Of a stretch of 64,000 nt of DNA, positions 54,884 to 63,217 are shown piece by piece. Within the stretch, counting starts at the first letter, position 1. The number at the start of each line of letters is the position of its first letter. The DNA is taken from positions 186,001-250,000 of the forward strand of contig CAWIKP010000025.1 of assembly GCA_963836735.1 (NCBI GenBank), in the 5' to 3' direction. Both the position numbers and the translations under genes were made by a program. The notes below the pieces were generated by a model, which saw only the letters and a list, made by a program, of their open reading frames with translations, was not told the DNA's origin and ran no database searches. The DNA is from JACCXG01 sp963836735 (lineage in GTDB: Bacteria > Acidobacteriota > Vicinamibacteria > Vicinamibacterales > 2-12-FULL-66-21).

Positions 54884-57790
54884 GTGCGCATCTCCCACTA
54901 CGAGCTTCTTCAGCCCATCGGCCGCGACGGCGCGACCGAGATCTACAGAGCGCGCGATCTGCGGCTCGATCGCGAGGTCGCGATCAAGCTGCTCCGTCCC
55001 GAGGAGATGGCACGTCCCGGCGCGATCGACCGGTTTCGCCACGAGGCGCGGATCGCGTCGCTCGTGTCACACCCGCATGTGTGCGCGGTGCACGAATCGG
55101 GTGAGGAATACGGCCAGCCGTTTATCGTCTGCGAGCTCCTCGAAGGGCGCGCCCTCGACGACGTCATTGGCGGAAGAGCGCTGCCAGGGGATCGTCTCCT
55201 CGAAATCGGATCGCAACTGGTTGAAGCGCTGGGGGCTATTCACCGGCGTGGACTGGTGCACGGCAACCTGAAGCCGTCGAACGTGTTCATCACCAACGAC
55301 GGCCACGTGAAGCTGCTGGAGCTTGGCGCCGCCGGCGGCGCCGAGCCGGTGACACCCGACAAGGTCAGCGCCAGCGACGCCTCCCGGACGACAGGTGCTG
55401 AGGTCGCAATCCCCCGCCCGGTGCCGACCGGCGAACTCTTCCATCCCTACCTGGCACCGGAACAAATCGCCGAACGGCCGAGCGATCATCGCGCCGACAT
55501 CTTCTCCGCGGGAGCCCTGCTCTACGAGATGGCAACGGGCCGCCGGGCGTTCGGGGCCGAGACACCCGCGCAGATTGCCGCCGCGATCACCGGGCGCCAA
55601 CCGCCGCATCCCCGAAAGATCAATCCCCGACTGCCCGCGGGCGTTGGGCGCATCATCGTGCGGGCGTTGGAGAAGAATCCCGATCGGCGCTACCAGTCTG
55701 CGGCGGAACTGTTCGAGGATCTGCGGCGCGCGCGCCAGAACGCCGCGCTGCTCGGGCGACTGCCCCCGCGATTGCAGTCGCGACGTTCGCTCATCACGGC
55801 CACGATCGTCGGTGCATCGATCCTGGTGATCGCGGCCACCATCGGCATCGCCGGTCGGGCGCGCGGCTGGTGGACATCCGCGCGCACTCAGCGCAGCACG
55901 GTCCTGGTGAGTCAGATCGCCAACGGGACGGCCGATCCCGATTTCGATGGCACGCTGCGCGAAGCCGTCACCGTCTACCTGGCGCAGTCACCATCACTCG
56001 ATCTGGTGTCCGACGAGCGGATCCGCGCAACGCTGCAGCTGATGGGCCGGGAAGCGTCCGTTCGCATGACCCACGACACCGCCCAGGAGGTCTGCCAGCG
56101 GCTCGGGTTGCAGGCGATGCTCGAAGGGAGTATCTCGGCGGTGGGACGGACGACCGTCGTTGCGTTGGCGGCAACCGACTGCGCGACCGGCGCGACGATC
56201 GCACGCCGGCAGGTAGACGTCGAGCGGAAAGAGGACGTCCTCCGGGCGATGGGCACGATCACCGCCGAAGTGCGCGAGGCTCTCGGCGAGTCGCGATCGT
56301 CGCTCGCGCGGCATAACGTCACGATCGAAGAAGCCACCACGCCGTCGCTGGACGCACTGAAGGCCTATACCGAAGGGACGACGAGGCGCGCCACCGGGCG
56401 GGAGACGGAGGCGATTCCATTCTTCGAGCGCGCCATTGCGCTGGATCCGCGGTTCGCGCTGGCCTATACGACCTTGTCGACTCTCTATGGCGGTCTCGGT
56501 GAAACGGGGCGCAGCGAGGAGCTCGCGCGCCTCGCGTACGATAATCGGGGTCGCGTCAGCGAGCGCGAGCGGCTCTTCATCACCTACCAGTACCACGACC
56601 GCTATACCGGCGATCAGACGAAGGCGCGCGAGACGCTCGACGTCTGGAAGCGCACCTATCCGCGGGACTATCGTCCGGCGAATGCGCTGGCCGTCCTGCT
56701 CAATCGGCTCGGCGATTACGACGCCGCGATCGAGGAAGCGCGCGAAGCGATCCGGCGCAATCCAGAGCACGCGTTCCCCCGATCGAATCTGGCCTACGCG
56801 CTCAGGGGCGCTGGCAACTTCGTGGAGGCTCGTCGCGTGGCCGAGGAAGCGATCGCGCGCAATCTCGGCACGGGTCCGTTGCGGCGACTGCTGTATCAGC
56901 TCGCGGAGCTCGACAACGACGAAGTCGCCGCACGCGCGCAGCTGGACTGGGCAACACGCAGCACGGTCGGCTTCGATCTCACTGGCGCGCGGGCGCAGGT
57001 CGCCGCGTTCCGCGGCCGCATGGGAGAGGCACGACGGCTCTATGCGGAAACGATCGCCGGCGCGACCGCGCAGGGCTACACGCAGATCGCGTCAGGGTAT
57101 GCCGCGCTGGCAGCGCTGACCGAGGCACTCTACGGATACGACGCGGAGGCGATCGCCCAGGCCCGCACGGTGCTGCAGGCCGGTCCCCCCAACGAGCCCC
57201 AGCTCCGGGCGGCCACCGCCCTGGCGCTCGCCGGCGCCCCCGACGAAGCCGAGCCCGTCGTCCGGCGCCTACGCCATGTTCGTCCGGAGGACAGCCTCCT
57301 CCACACCACCTACCTACCGGTCGCCGAAGCCGCGTTGCTTCTCCGCCCTGGGGTCAGATCTCGAATCTCCACCAGTGGGGGTGGCACACCTGACCGGCCC
57401 GCCGATCCGCCGGGGGTCAGATCTCGATTTTCTGATCTTCGCGGCGCGGCCGAGGCTGCGGTCGAACTGCTCAGGCCCGCCGCCGGCCACGAGCGTGGCA
57501 TTGTGGCCGCGCTGGTTCCGGCGTATCTTCGAGGCGAGGCGCGGCTGCTCGCGGGGGATCTCGACGACGCCGCTCGTGAGTTTCGGGTAGTGCTGAACCA
57601 CCGCGGCGCCGACCCGTTCTCGCCGGTATGGCCTCTGTCGCAGCTCGGTCTCGCCCGCGCGCTGGCGCGGGCCGGTCGCGAAAGCGAGTCGCGCCTCGCG
57701 TACGACGCGCTGCTGCACACCTGGACCACGGCCGATCCGGATCTGCCGCTTCTGATTACTGCTCGGCATGAACGCGGCGTCGTTCCGTAG
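54884..57790 (+). CDS. Ser/Thr pseudokinase paralogue with REP insertion in its C-terminal region
   Basis: 968 residues from a GTG, 40 nt after the active kinase, with the same domain order (kinase fold, TM, TolB-like, TPR). Lys35 (AIKLL) remains. The catalytic loop reads HGNLKPSN (HRD's Asp is Asn128) and the DFG site reads ELG (Asp to Glu146); the glycine loop is also poor (IGRDGATEIY). Phosphotransfer is therefore unlikely. It probably scaffolds or regulates its neighbour. Codons from ~57349 to 57441 encode a ~30-residue insert (PGVRSRISTSGGGTPDRPAD onward) absent from the paralogue; it is two direct REP copies read in frame. Confidence 0.9.
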   Translation: MRISHYELLQPIGRDGATEIYRARDLRLDREVAIKLLRPEEMARPGAIDRFRHEARIASLVSHPHVCAVHESGEEYGQPFIVCELLEGRALDDVIGGRALPGDRLLEIGSQLVEALGAIHRRGLVHGNLKPSNVFITNDGHVKLLELGAAGGAEPVTPDKVSASDASRTTGAEVAIPRPVPTGELFHPYLAPEQIAERPSDHRADIFSAGALLYEMATGRRAFGAETPAQIAAAITGRQPPHPRKINPRLPAGVGRIIVRALEKNPDRRYQSAAELFEDLRRARQNAALLGRLPPRLQSRRSLITATIVGASILVIAATIGIAGRARGWWTSARTQRSTVLVSQIANGTADPDFDGTLREAVTVYLAQSPSLDLVSDERIRATLQLMGREASVRMTHDTAQEVCQRLGLQAMLEGSISAVGRTTVVALAATDCATGATIARRQVDVERKEDVLRAMGTITAEVREALGESRSSLARHNVTIEEATTPSLDALKAYTEGTTRRATGRETEAIPFFERAIALDPRFALAYTTLSTLYGGLGETGRSEELARLAYDNRGRVSERERLFITYQYHDRYTGDQTKARETLDVWKRTYPRDYRPANALAVLLNRLGDYDAAIEEAREAIRRNPEHAFPRSNLAYALRGAGNFVEARRVAEEAIARNLGTGPLRRLLYQLAELDNDEVAARAQLDWATRSTVGFDLTGARAQVAAFRGRMGEARRLYAETIAGATAQGYTQIASGYAALAALTEALYGYDAEAIAQARTVLQAGPPNEPQLRAATALALAGAPDEAEPVVRRLRHVRPEDSLLHTTYLPVAEAALLLRPGVRSRISTSGGGTPDRPADPPGVRSRFSDLRGAAEAAVELLRPAAGHERGIVAALVPAYLRGEARLLAGDLDDAAREFRVVLNHRGADPFSPVWPLSQLGLARALARAGRESESRLAYDALLHTWTTADPDLPLLITARHERGVVP
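57350..57432. repeat. REP pair 3 inserted inside the pseudokinase coding region
   Basis: Two direct copies (57350-57369 and 57413-57432) within the open frame, each translated as PGVRSR plus a short tail. The frame is kept on both sides, so the insertion preserved the downstream TPR region. Confidence 0.85.
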
Positions 57791-57818
57791 GTTCCGGACA
57801 GGGTCCGTAGGTTCCGTA

Positions 57819-57881
57819 GGGGTCAGATCTCGATTCTTCAACCCTTATGCTGCTGCGGCCGTAAATTCGAGATCTGACCCC
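57819..57881. repeat. REP pair 4, inverted
   Basis: A forward copy at 57819-57839 and a reverse copy at 57861-57881 around a ~21-nt loop form a single long hairpin. It lies between the pseudokinase stop and the FKBP start. Confidence 0.85.
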
Positions 57882-57955
57882 GGGATCTGTCCTGACGTCC
57901 GCGGTAGGCACGGGGGAGCTGACGAGAAGATAATTACGTGCGAGGAACGTACACG

Positions 57956-58333
57956 ATGCCAAGATCCATCCCGGCGCCCTCGGATGTCGCCGCTCCTGCT
58001 CCAGACGCGCTGGTCACCACCAGCGGGCTCGCAACCAAGGTTCTCCAACCCGGTACGGGCACGCAGCATCCGCGTCCGAATTCACGCGTGAGAGTCCACT
58101 ACACGGGCTGGACGACTGATGGCCAGATGTTCGATAGCTCCGTCGCCAGGAACGAGCCGATCTCATTCGGGCTCAACCAGGTAATTGCGGGCTGGACCGA
58201 GGGCGTCCAGTTGATGGTCGAAGGCGAGAAGCGCCGCCTGTGGATTCCAGAGCAGCTCGCCTATGGCGGTCAGCGCGGCGCCCCCCAGGGGATGCTCGTC
58301 TTTGACGTCGAATTGATCAAAATCGAATCCTAG
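57956..58333 (+). CDS. FKBP-type peptidyl-prolyl isomerase without signal peptide
   Basis: 125 residues from the ATG at 57956 (GAGGAACG upstream; a GTG at 57938 is in frame). The FKBP domain matches the lipoprotein at 21671 closely (RVHYTGWTTDGQMFDSS, QVIAGWTEGVQLMVEGEKRR). It also keeps the Pro/Ala linker (PAPSDVAAPAPDAL), which makes sense only in an exported protein, yet there is no signal sequence. A REP hairpin lies just upstream, so loss of the 5' end is possible. It may be a cytoplasmic isomerase or a truncated gene. Confidence 0.85.
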   Translation: MPRSIPAPSDVAAPAPDALVTTSGLATKVLQPGTGTQHPRPNSRVRVHYTGWTTDGQMFDSSVARNEPISFGLNQVIAGWTEGVQLMVEGEKRRLWIPEQLAYGGQRGAPQGMLVFDVELIKIES

Positions 58334-58401
58334 GGTCAGATCTCGATTTTCTGGGCCTGGGACTGGGTCTGTCCAAGGATCGAAAATCGAGATCTGACCC
58401 C
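58333..58401. repeat. REP pair 5, inverted
   Basis: A forward copy at 58333-58352 (starting at the FKBP stop codon, TAG) and a reverse copy at 58381-58401 around a ~28-nt loop, in the gap before the YhcH gene. Confidence 0.85.
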
Positions 58402-58422
58402 ACGTGAAAGTAGTCGAAGCCG

Positions 58423-58869
58423 ATGGTTCTGGATGCGCTCTCCCAGTTGAACCGATACCTGGACCTTCACCCCGCATTCCCGAGGGCCGCTGACGTTATC
58501 GCGGCGAGGGATCTCGCCACACTGGCACCGGACCGGTATGAGATTGATAGCCCGCGACTTTATCTGTCGATTGATGAGAAAGAGGGGCGAGGCCGTGCTC
58601 GGGCACGCCTCGAGTCTCACCGCCGTTATATCGACATTCAGGTAACGATCGAGGGACAGGAAGAGATCGGTTGGAGGACGGTATCGGAGTGCCACGTCCC
58701 CATTGCAGCATTTGACGAGGGACGGGACATCCAGCTTTACGAAGACTCCCCCGCTACCTGGCTAGCGGTGCCGCCCGGCTACTTCGCGATCTTCTTCCCG
58801 CACGACGCGCACGCACCCCTGGGGGGCACCGGTCGTCTGAAGAAGGCCATCTTCAAAATCGAGCTGTAA
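58423..58869 (+). CDS. YhcH/YjgK/YiaL-family protein
   Basis: 148 residues, the normal size of this cupin-like family (DUF386, sometimes annotated as beta-galactosidase subunit beta). The conserved core is SHRRYIDIQVTIEGQEEIGW, with the family's HxxxxDIQ and E metal ligands, then YEDSPATWLAVPPGYFAIFFPHDAHAP supplying further His. Members often sit in sialic acid or other sugar catabolism loci; none is visible here. It is flanked by REP copies. Confidence 0.9.
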   Translation: MVLDALSQLNRYLDLHPAFPRAADVIAARDLATLAPDRYEIDSPRLYLSIDEKEGRGRARARLESHRRYIDIQVTIEGQEEIGWRTVSECHVPIAAFDEGRDIQLYEDSPATWLAVPPGYFAIFFPHDAHAPLGGTGRLKKAIFKIEL

Positions 58870-58919
58870 ACCCACTCGCCAAGACGAGAGCCTACCGGCG
58901 AAAGGCAATTGGCCGGTCC

Positions 58920-58940
58920 GACGTCAGATCTCGATTCTCC
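58920..58940. repeat. REP copy 14 (diverged, single)
   Basis: GACGTCAGATCTCGATTCTC on plus, upstream of the RAYT gene. The first two bases of the core have changed but CAGATCTCGAT is intact. Confidence 0.75.
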
Positions 58941-59091
58941 TGGCGGGAGTGTTCGCCGTGAGCGCGCGAAAACTGCCCACGCTGCCTTTCACTGCGATGG
59001 CGATTTCTGCGCACTCTAATTCGGAGTTTGCGCAAATCGCGTCATCAATCGAGGAATTCACCGACGGTCCCATGCTTGCTCTCGTGGCCGT

Positions 59092-59937
59092 ATGGCCCGC
59101 CCGCTTCGGCTTCACGCACCGGGAATGCTGCATCACGTCATGTCACGCGGCAATGATAAGCGCGAAATCTTCATAGACGATGTCGACTACGCGCGATATC
59201 TCGAGCTGCTCGGGCGATCGGCCCGACGCTTCTCAGTCCAGGTCGACGGATACTGCTTGATGAGGACTCACGTGCACCTGCTGCTGCGGCCTACCCTGCA
59301 TCCCCTCTCCCGGCTGATGCAGCACGTCAACAGTGCGTACTGCGGATGGTTCAACCGACGCCATGGTCGGGTCGGCCACGTGCTTCAGGGAAGATACAAG
59401 GTGCAGATTGTCGAAGGCGGACCGAGCTCCTTGCGCGTGCTGCGGTATGTCATGTTGAATCCCGTTACTGCGGGGATGGTGCCGCGAGCCGAAGACTGGC
59501 CCTGGAGCAGTTTCCGACACACGGCTGGCCTTGAAAGCACACCAACGTTCCTGACACCGGGAAATGTGTGGCACACGTTCGATCCATCGGATCGAATTCA
59601 CGCCCAACAGTGTTTCCGAAGATTCGTCGACGCGCCCTCAGTCACTCATGAGCTGGAGCGAGGCCTTTTGGTGGGTTCGGACGGGTTCATTCGGAGCTTC
59701 GAACCGCTGCTCGCGGTCCATCGCGAAAATCGTGAGCTCGTTCACGCAGAGCGATTCGCCGCCCGTCCGCCACTCTCCGAACTCTTACCGGACGTCAGAC
59801 GCGGCGCCTCGGCCCAACGGGGCGCACATCGTGCGTTTCACGTTCATGCATTCACTTTGCGGGAAATCGCAGAGCATGTCGGCGTCTCGCCCTCCACTGT
59901 GTGGGCCTGGACGAACCGTGCGGCCCTAGCAGCGTAA
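59092..59937 (+). CDS. REP-associated tyrosine transposase (RAYT)
   Basis: 281 residues of the Y1_Tnp (HUH) family. The start MARPLRLHAPGMLHHVMSRG is typical. The HUH motif is H60-V-H62 (MRTHVHLLLRP), followed by the NSAYCGWFNRRHGRVGHVLQ segment with the candidate catalytic Tyr ~83, and QGRYK. A C-terminal segment (FTLREIAEHVGVSPSTVWAW) is a helix-turn-helix. RAYTs cut single-stranded REP hairpins, and at least 17 copies of a REP repeat surround this gene. No terminal inverted repeats or target duplications flank it, as expected of a RAYT rather than an IS. It appears intact. Confidence 0.93.
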   Translation: MARPLRLHAPGMLHHVMSRGNDKREIFIDDVDYARYLELLGRSARRFSVQVDGYCLMRTHVHLLLRPTLHPLSRLMQHVNSAYCGWFNRRHGRVGHVLQGRYKVQIVEGGPSSLRVLRYVMLNPVTAGMVPRAEDWPWSSFRHTAGLESTPTFLTPGNVWHTFDPSDRIHAQQCFRRFVDAPSVTHELERGLLVGSDGFIRSFEPLLAVHRENRELVHAERFAARPPLSELLPDVRRGASAQRGAHRAFHVHAFTLREIAEHVGVSPSTVWAWTNRAALAA

Positions 59938-60244
59938 GTCGATATTGCGACAGACTATCCTCGTGCGGGTACACTTGACCCGTAGTGCCGACCTGATGCT
60001 GCCGCTGTTACCCAGCCTCAAGACAAAGACCTAACCTTCCTCACGACCTCCAATCAATTAGCGGTCAAGGTTCAAGCGCCTCAGGATCCGTGCGTCGGAC
60101 CGGTCCCGCATGGTGGGGTCAGATCTCGATTTTGCAAAGGCAAGTGGATAGCCGAACTCTATCCGGCGAGTCGGCTGTCAAGTTGTGTAGAAATTAGAGA
60201 TCTGACCCCTGCGCAAGACCCCTGCGCAAGATCGAGATCTGACC
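59938..60244. other. Intergenic region after RAYT with REP copies
   Basis: ~307 nt. Bases 59938-60114 hold no gene, repeat or promoter that I can support. The remainder is occupied by REP copies 15-17 (60115-60246). A short duplication (GCGCAAGA, 60212-60232) lies between copies 16 and 17. Confidence 0.5.
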
Positions 60245-60246
60245 CT
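60115..60246. repeat. REP group 6: copies 15-17
   Basis: Forward copy at 60115-60134, reverse copies at 60191-60210 (GAAATTAGAGATCTGACCCC, one change) and 60228-60246. The last copy touches the stop codon of the BACON gene: its TAG lies within the REP-derived bases on the minus strand. Confidence 0.8.
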
Positions 60247-62659
60247 ATTGCTGATTGAGGGTGAACACAAGATTGGCGATGGTCAGAGTGCCGGATCGAA
60301 GAGCGCCGGTGGCGTTCGGCTCGACGGCAAACGTCACGTTCCCCGCTCCAGACCCCGACGCGCCGTCAGTGATCGCGATCCACGGCGCGCCGCTGGCCGC
60401 GCTCCACGGACATCCGCCGGAGGTGGAGACCGAGACCGTCCCGATGCCGCCAGATGAGGGCATGGTCTGGGATGTCTGATTGAGGCTGAAGGTGCAGCCG
60501 CCGTCCTGCGTGACTGTGACGGTCCGGCCCGCGACGTTCACCGTGCCGCTGCGAGCCGGCCCGGTGTTGGCGGCGAAGGCCAGATCCACGCCGCCATTTC
60601 CAGTCCCGGCTGCAGCGCCGTTGATCCCGATCCACCCGGCGCCGCTCGCGGCTGTCCACGCACACGACGCGGCAGCGGAAACCTCGATGCGAGCGCCACC
60701 GCCGGCGGCAGCGGCCGGGAGGTTCTCCGGTGAGACGACAAACGAGCAGCCAGTGTCCTGCGATACGGTGAACTGGTGGCCAGCAATGAGGACCGTGCCG
60801 TTTCGCGGCGGTCCGGTGTTGGACTGCACATCTATTTGAACCGGACCATTGCCGTTCCCACTGGCACCCGCGGGGATCGTCAACCACGCCGCCTGGCTCG
60901 ATGCAGTCCACGCGCAACCCATCGGGGCGGTGACGGCGACAGTGATCGGTCCACCGGACGGGCCCACGGCCTGCGACGCCGCACTGAGCCCGTATGTACA
61001 GCCGCTCGCCTGATTGACCGTGAACACCTGTCCGGCAATCGTTGCGGTGCCGGACCGTGGTCCGGCGGCGTTCTCCTGGATCGCGAGCCTCACGGTCCCG
61101 TTGCCGTTCCCGGAGCCGCCCGAGCTGATACTGAGCCAGGCCGCGCCGCTCGATGCGGTCCAGCCGCATCCAGCGGGAGAGGTGACGGTGACATTCGTGG
61201 TCCCGGATGCCGACGCCACGGACACCTGGCCAGGCGAAATCGCGTATGAACAGTTCTCGGCCTGCGAGACCCTGAACGTTTGCCCGCCTATCGTCAGCGT
61301 CCCTTGGCGGCCCGGGCCGCTGTTCGCGGCAACCGTGAACCCGACGGTGCCGTTGCTGGTTCCGTTCGCGCCCGAGGTGATCGTCACCCAGGCGGCGTTG
61401 CTCGTGGCCGTCCAGCTGCAGCCTCCGCCGGCGGTGACATTCACCGAGCCCGTTCCGCCGTTCGCGGCCGCATTGAACGTGGACGACGCGAGCGAGATCG
61501 AGCAGCCGTTGCCCTGGGTGACCGTGAACGTCTGTCCACCGGCGGTGATAGCAGCGCTGCGCGACGGGCCGGTGTTCCGCGTCGCCGAGAAACGGACCAC
61601 GCCCTGACCTGTCCCGCTCGCGCCCGACAAGATCGTGAGCCACGACATCGTCGAACTGGCGGTCCAGCTGCAGCCACCGCTGGTCTGAACCGTGAACGTT
61701 CCCTCGCCGCCGGCATCATCGACGGTTGCCGACGCGGACGAAAGCGTGAACGTGCAGCCTTCTCCCTGGGTGACCGTGAATATCTGTCCCGCGATCGTCA
61801 TCGTGCCGTTTCGCCCAGGCCCGGTCGTCGCGGCGGCGGCGAACTGGACTTCCCCGTTACCGCTCCCGCTGGCGCCGGAGGCAATCGTCAGCCACGGCGC
61901 TTGACTCGTGGCTGTCCAGCTGCAACCGGGCCCGGTCGTTACCGCGACCTTGCCCGTTGATGCCGCTGACGGCACTGTCGCAGAGATCGGTGCAATGGCG
62001 TAAGCGCACCCTTCGGATTGCGTCACGCTGAACTTCTGTCCTGCGATTGTGATGGTGGAGCTGCGGGTTGGCGTGGTCGACGGGGCCACCTCGAACGAGA
62101 CAGTTCCGTTCCCCTGTCCACTTGGCGTTCGGATCTGAATCCACTCGGCGTCCGCAGAGGCGGTCCATGGGCACATCTGACTCGAGGCACGAACCTGCAC
62201 CTGACCACTGCCGCCCCCCTGATTGAAGTTCCCGACGCTCTGTTCCAGAACGATTTGGCAGCTGCCAGCCGACTGGGCAATCTCCGATCGCTGCCCATTC
62301 GCGTTGATGGCACCTCGACGCATCTGCGGATCAGGATTCGCCATCGCATTGAATTCGACGACGCCGTCCCCCTGACCATTCGCGCCGGTCTTGATCGTGA
62401 GCCACGAGCCTTCGACAGATGCGGACCACGCGCATTCACGCGCTGCGGTGACCGCAATCGTGGCGCTTCCGCCTTCGGCTGGCAGCGGGGCGTCAATTCC
62501 CTTCATGGAGATGGCGCAACGGTTTAGCGAGGAGGGCGCGGTCACGCTCGTCGCGGCGGAACCGCCGCACGATGAGGCCGCCGTCGATACAGTCATCAGC
62601 ACCGCCGCCAACGCGATGCGGTCGTGAGGAATACGGCTGAGGACGGCGGCAGTGCGCAT
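60245..62659 (-). CDS. BACON-repeat lipoprotein with nine repeats
   Basis: 804 residues. The start at 62659 (MRTAAVLSRIP) gives a lipoprotein signal with lipobox TAASSC. Nine consecutive repeats of ~82-87 residues follow, each with a leading Cys, a C(S/A/G)WTA motif, W(L/V/I)xI, GASGxGNG-type turn and a (T/S)VTQ ending. The repeats are more alike than those of the four-repeat paralogue at 22220, suggesting recent tandem expansion. The first two repeats align with repeats one and two of that paralogue. The protein is probably a long surface-exposed adhesin or glycan-binding rod. No cell-wall-binding or enzyme domain is attached. Confidence 0.85.
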   Translation of the reverse strand: MRTAAVLSRIPHDRIALAAVLMTVSTAASSCGGSAATSVTAPSSLNRCAISMKGIDAPLPAEGGSATIAVTAARECAWSASVEGSWLTIKTGANGQGDGVVEFNAMANPDPQMRRGAINANGQRSEIAQSAGSCQIVLEQSVGNFNQGGGSGQVQVRASSQMCPWTASADAEWIQIRTPSGQGNGTVSFEVAPSTTPTRSSTITIAGQKFSVTQSEGCAYAIAPISATVPSAASTGKVAVTTGPGCSWTATSQAPWLTIASGASGSGNGEVQFAAAATTGPGRNGTMTIAGQIFTVTQGEGCTFTLSSASATVDDAGGEGTFTVQTSGGCSWTASSTMSWLTILSGASGTGQGVVRFSATRNTGPSRSAAITAGGQTFTVTQGNGCSISLASSTFNAAANGGTGSVNVTAGGGCSWTATSNAAWVTITSGANGTSNGTVGFTVAANSGPGRQGTLTIGGQTFRVSQAENCSYAISPGQVSVASASGTTNVTVTSPAGCGWTASSGAAWLSISSGGSGNGNGTVRLAIQENAAGPRSGTATIAGQVFTVNQASGCTYGLSAASQAVGPSGGPITVAVTAPMGCAWTASSQAAWLTIPAGASGNGNGPVQIDVQSNTGPPRNGTVLIAGHQFTVSQDTGCSFVVSPENLPAAAAGGGARIEVSAAASCAWTAASGAGWIGINGAAAGTGNGGVDLAFAANTGPARSGTVNVAGRTVTVTQDGGCTFSLNQTSQTMPSSGGIGTVSVSTSGGCPWSAASGAPWIAITDGASGSGAGNVTFAVEPNATGALRSGTLTIANLVFTLNQQ

Positions 62660-62814
62660 CTCGCGAACGGTCCCGCTTGAGCGGAACTGCAAGATGCCAG
62701 ACTGTCAAAAGTCCCGCCAACCTGCAGTTTTGGCGAAACGCCTGAACTGCCCGAAATCTCAGGAAAACGATAAGGAGTACTCGCCAGGGGTCAACCGCAC
62801 ACCCAACCGGATAT

Positions 62815-62852
62815 CCCGACGTCTACCCACGTTGTGTCCCGACATCTACCCA
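62815..62852. repeat. Imperfect 15-bp direct repeat
   Basis: CCCGACGTCTACCCA (62815-62829) and CCCGACATCTACCCA (62838-62852) differ in one base. They lie in the 198-nt gap between the BACON gene start and the 3' end of the glpK remnant, and may mark a deletion or insertion boundary. Confidence 0.6.
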
Positions 62853-62857
62853 ATCTA

Positions 62858-63175
62858 GGGTGCGAGAAACCGCTTTCTGCCAGCCGTCGTAGCCGCCGAG
62901 GCAAACTCGAGACCCCCGGCGCAACCTTCACCATGGGATCGGGCACATCTCGCGTCTGCCAACAAATCGCTTCGCGCGTGGCGCGAGCAAGATGCGCCCG
63001 CAATCGCTCGTTCACACGCGCGGCGATCTGAAACGGATCGGGTTCCACCCGGCCAGGGCGCGACAGGATCTGATCGTGCTGGACCTGGTGCTTCGCGACT
63101 TCCTGGCCCTATCGGTCGAACACCATGAACCGCGTGCCGGTCGTTTCCTGGTCGACGGCCAACGTACTGCTTCAT
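62858..63175 (-). pseudogene. glpK: Decayed glycerol kinase remnant
   Basis: Read on minus from the ATG at 63175, and allowing one extra base after codon 5, the start is MKQYVAVDQETTGTRFMVFD then an in-frame TAG, then GQEVAKHQVQHDQILSRPGR and VEPDPFQIAARVNE. This is the conserved GlpK N-terminus. It then joins RAHLARATREAICWQTRDV, which in GlpK lies ~300 residues later. In another frame GGYDGWQKAVSRTLDW follows, the C-terminal end of the enzyme. About 320 bp remain of ~1500. Large internal deletions, a stop and two frame changes make this a genuine pseudogene. It lies directly downstream of glpF, as in a glpFK operon. Confidence 0.8.
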
Positions 63176-63217
63176 CGCGGCTCCGTTGAAATCACCGGCC
63201 TGCGATTGTCCAATCGG

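Noticed and set aside
58949..59176. Short plus-strand open frame just upstream of the RAYT start
   Set aside because: It overlaps the RAYT start in another frame, begins beside a REP copy and shows no domain or ribosome-binding site.
59092..59937. RAYT gene considered as an IS200/IS605 insertion sequence
   Set aside because: No flanking element ends, no TnpB partner, and it carries the RAYT type of N-terminus, extended length and neighbouring REP pairs.
51226..60246. Repeated 20-mers resembling a CRISPR array
   Set aside because: Spacing and orientation are irregular, copies lie in several gaps and even in a gene, and no cas genes are present. They fit REP elements of the adjacent RAYT.
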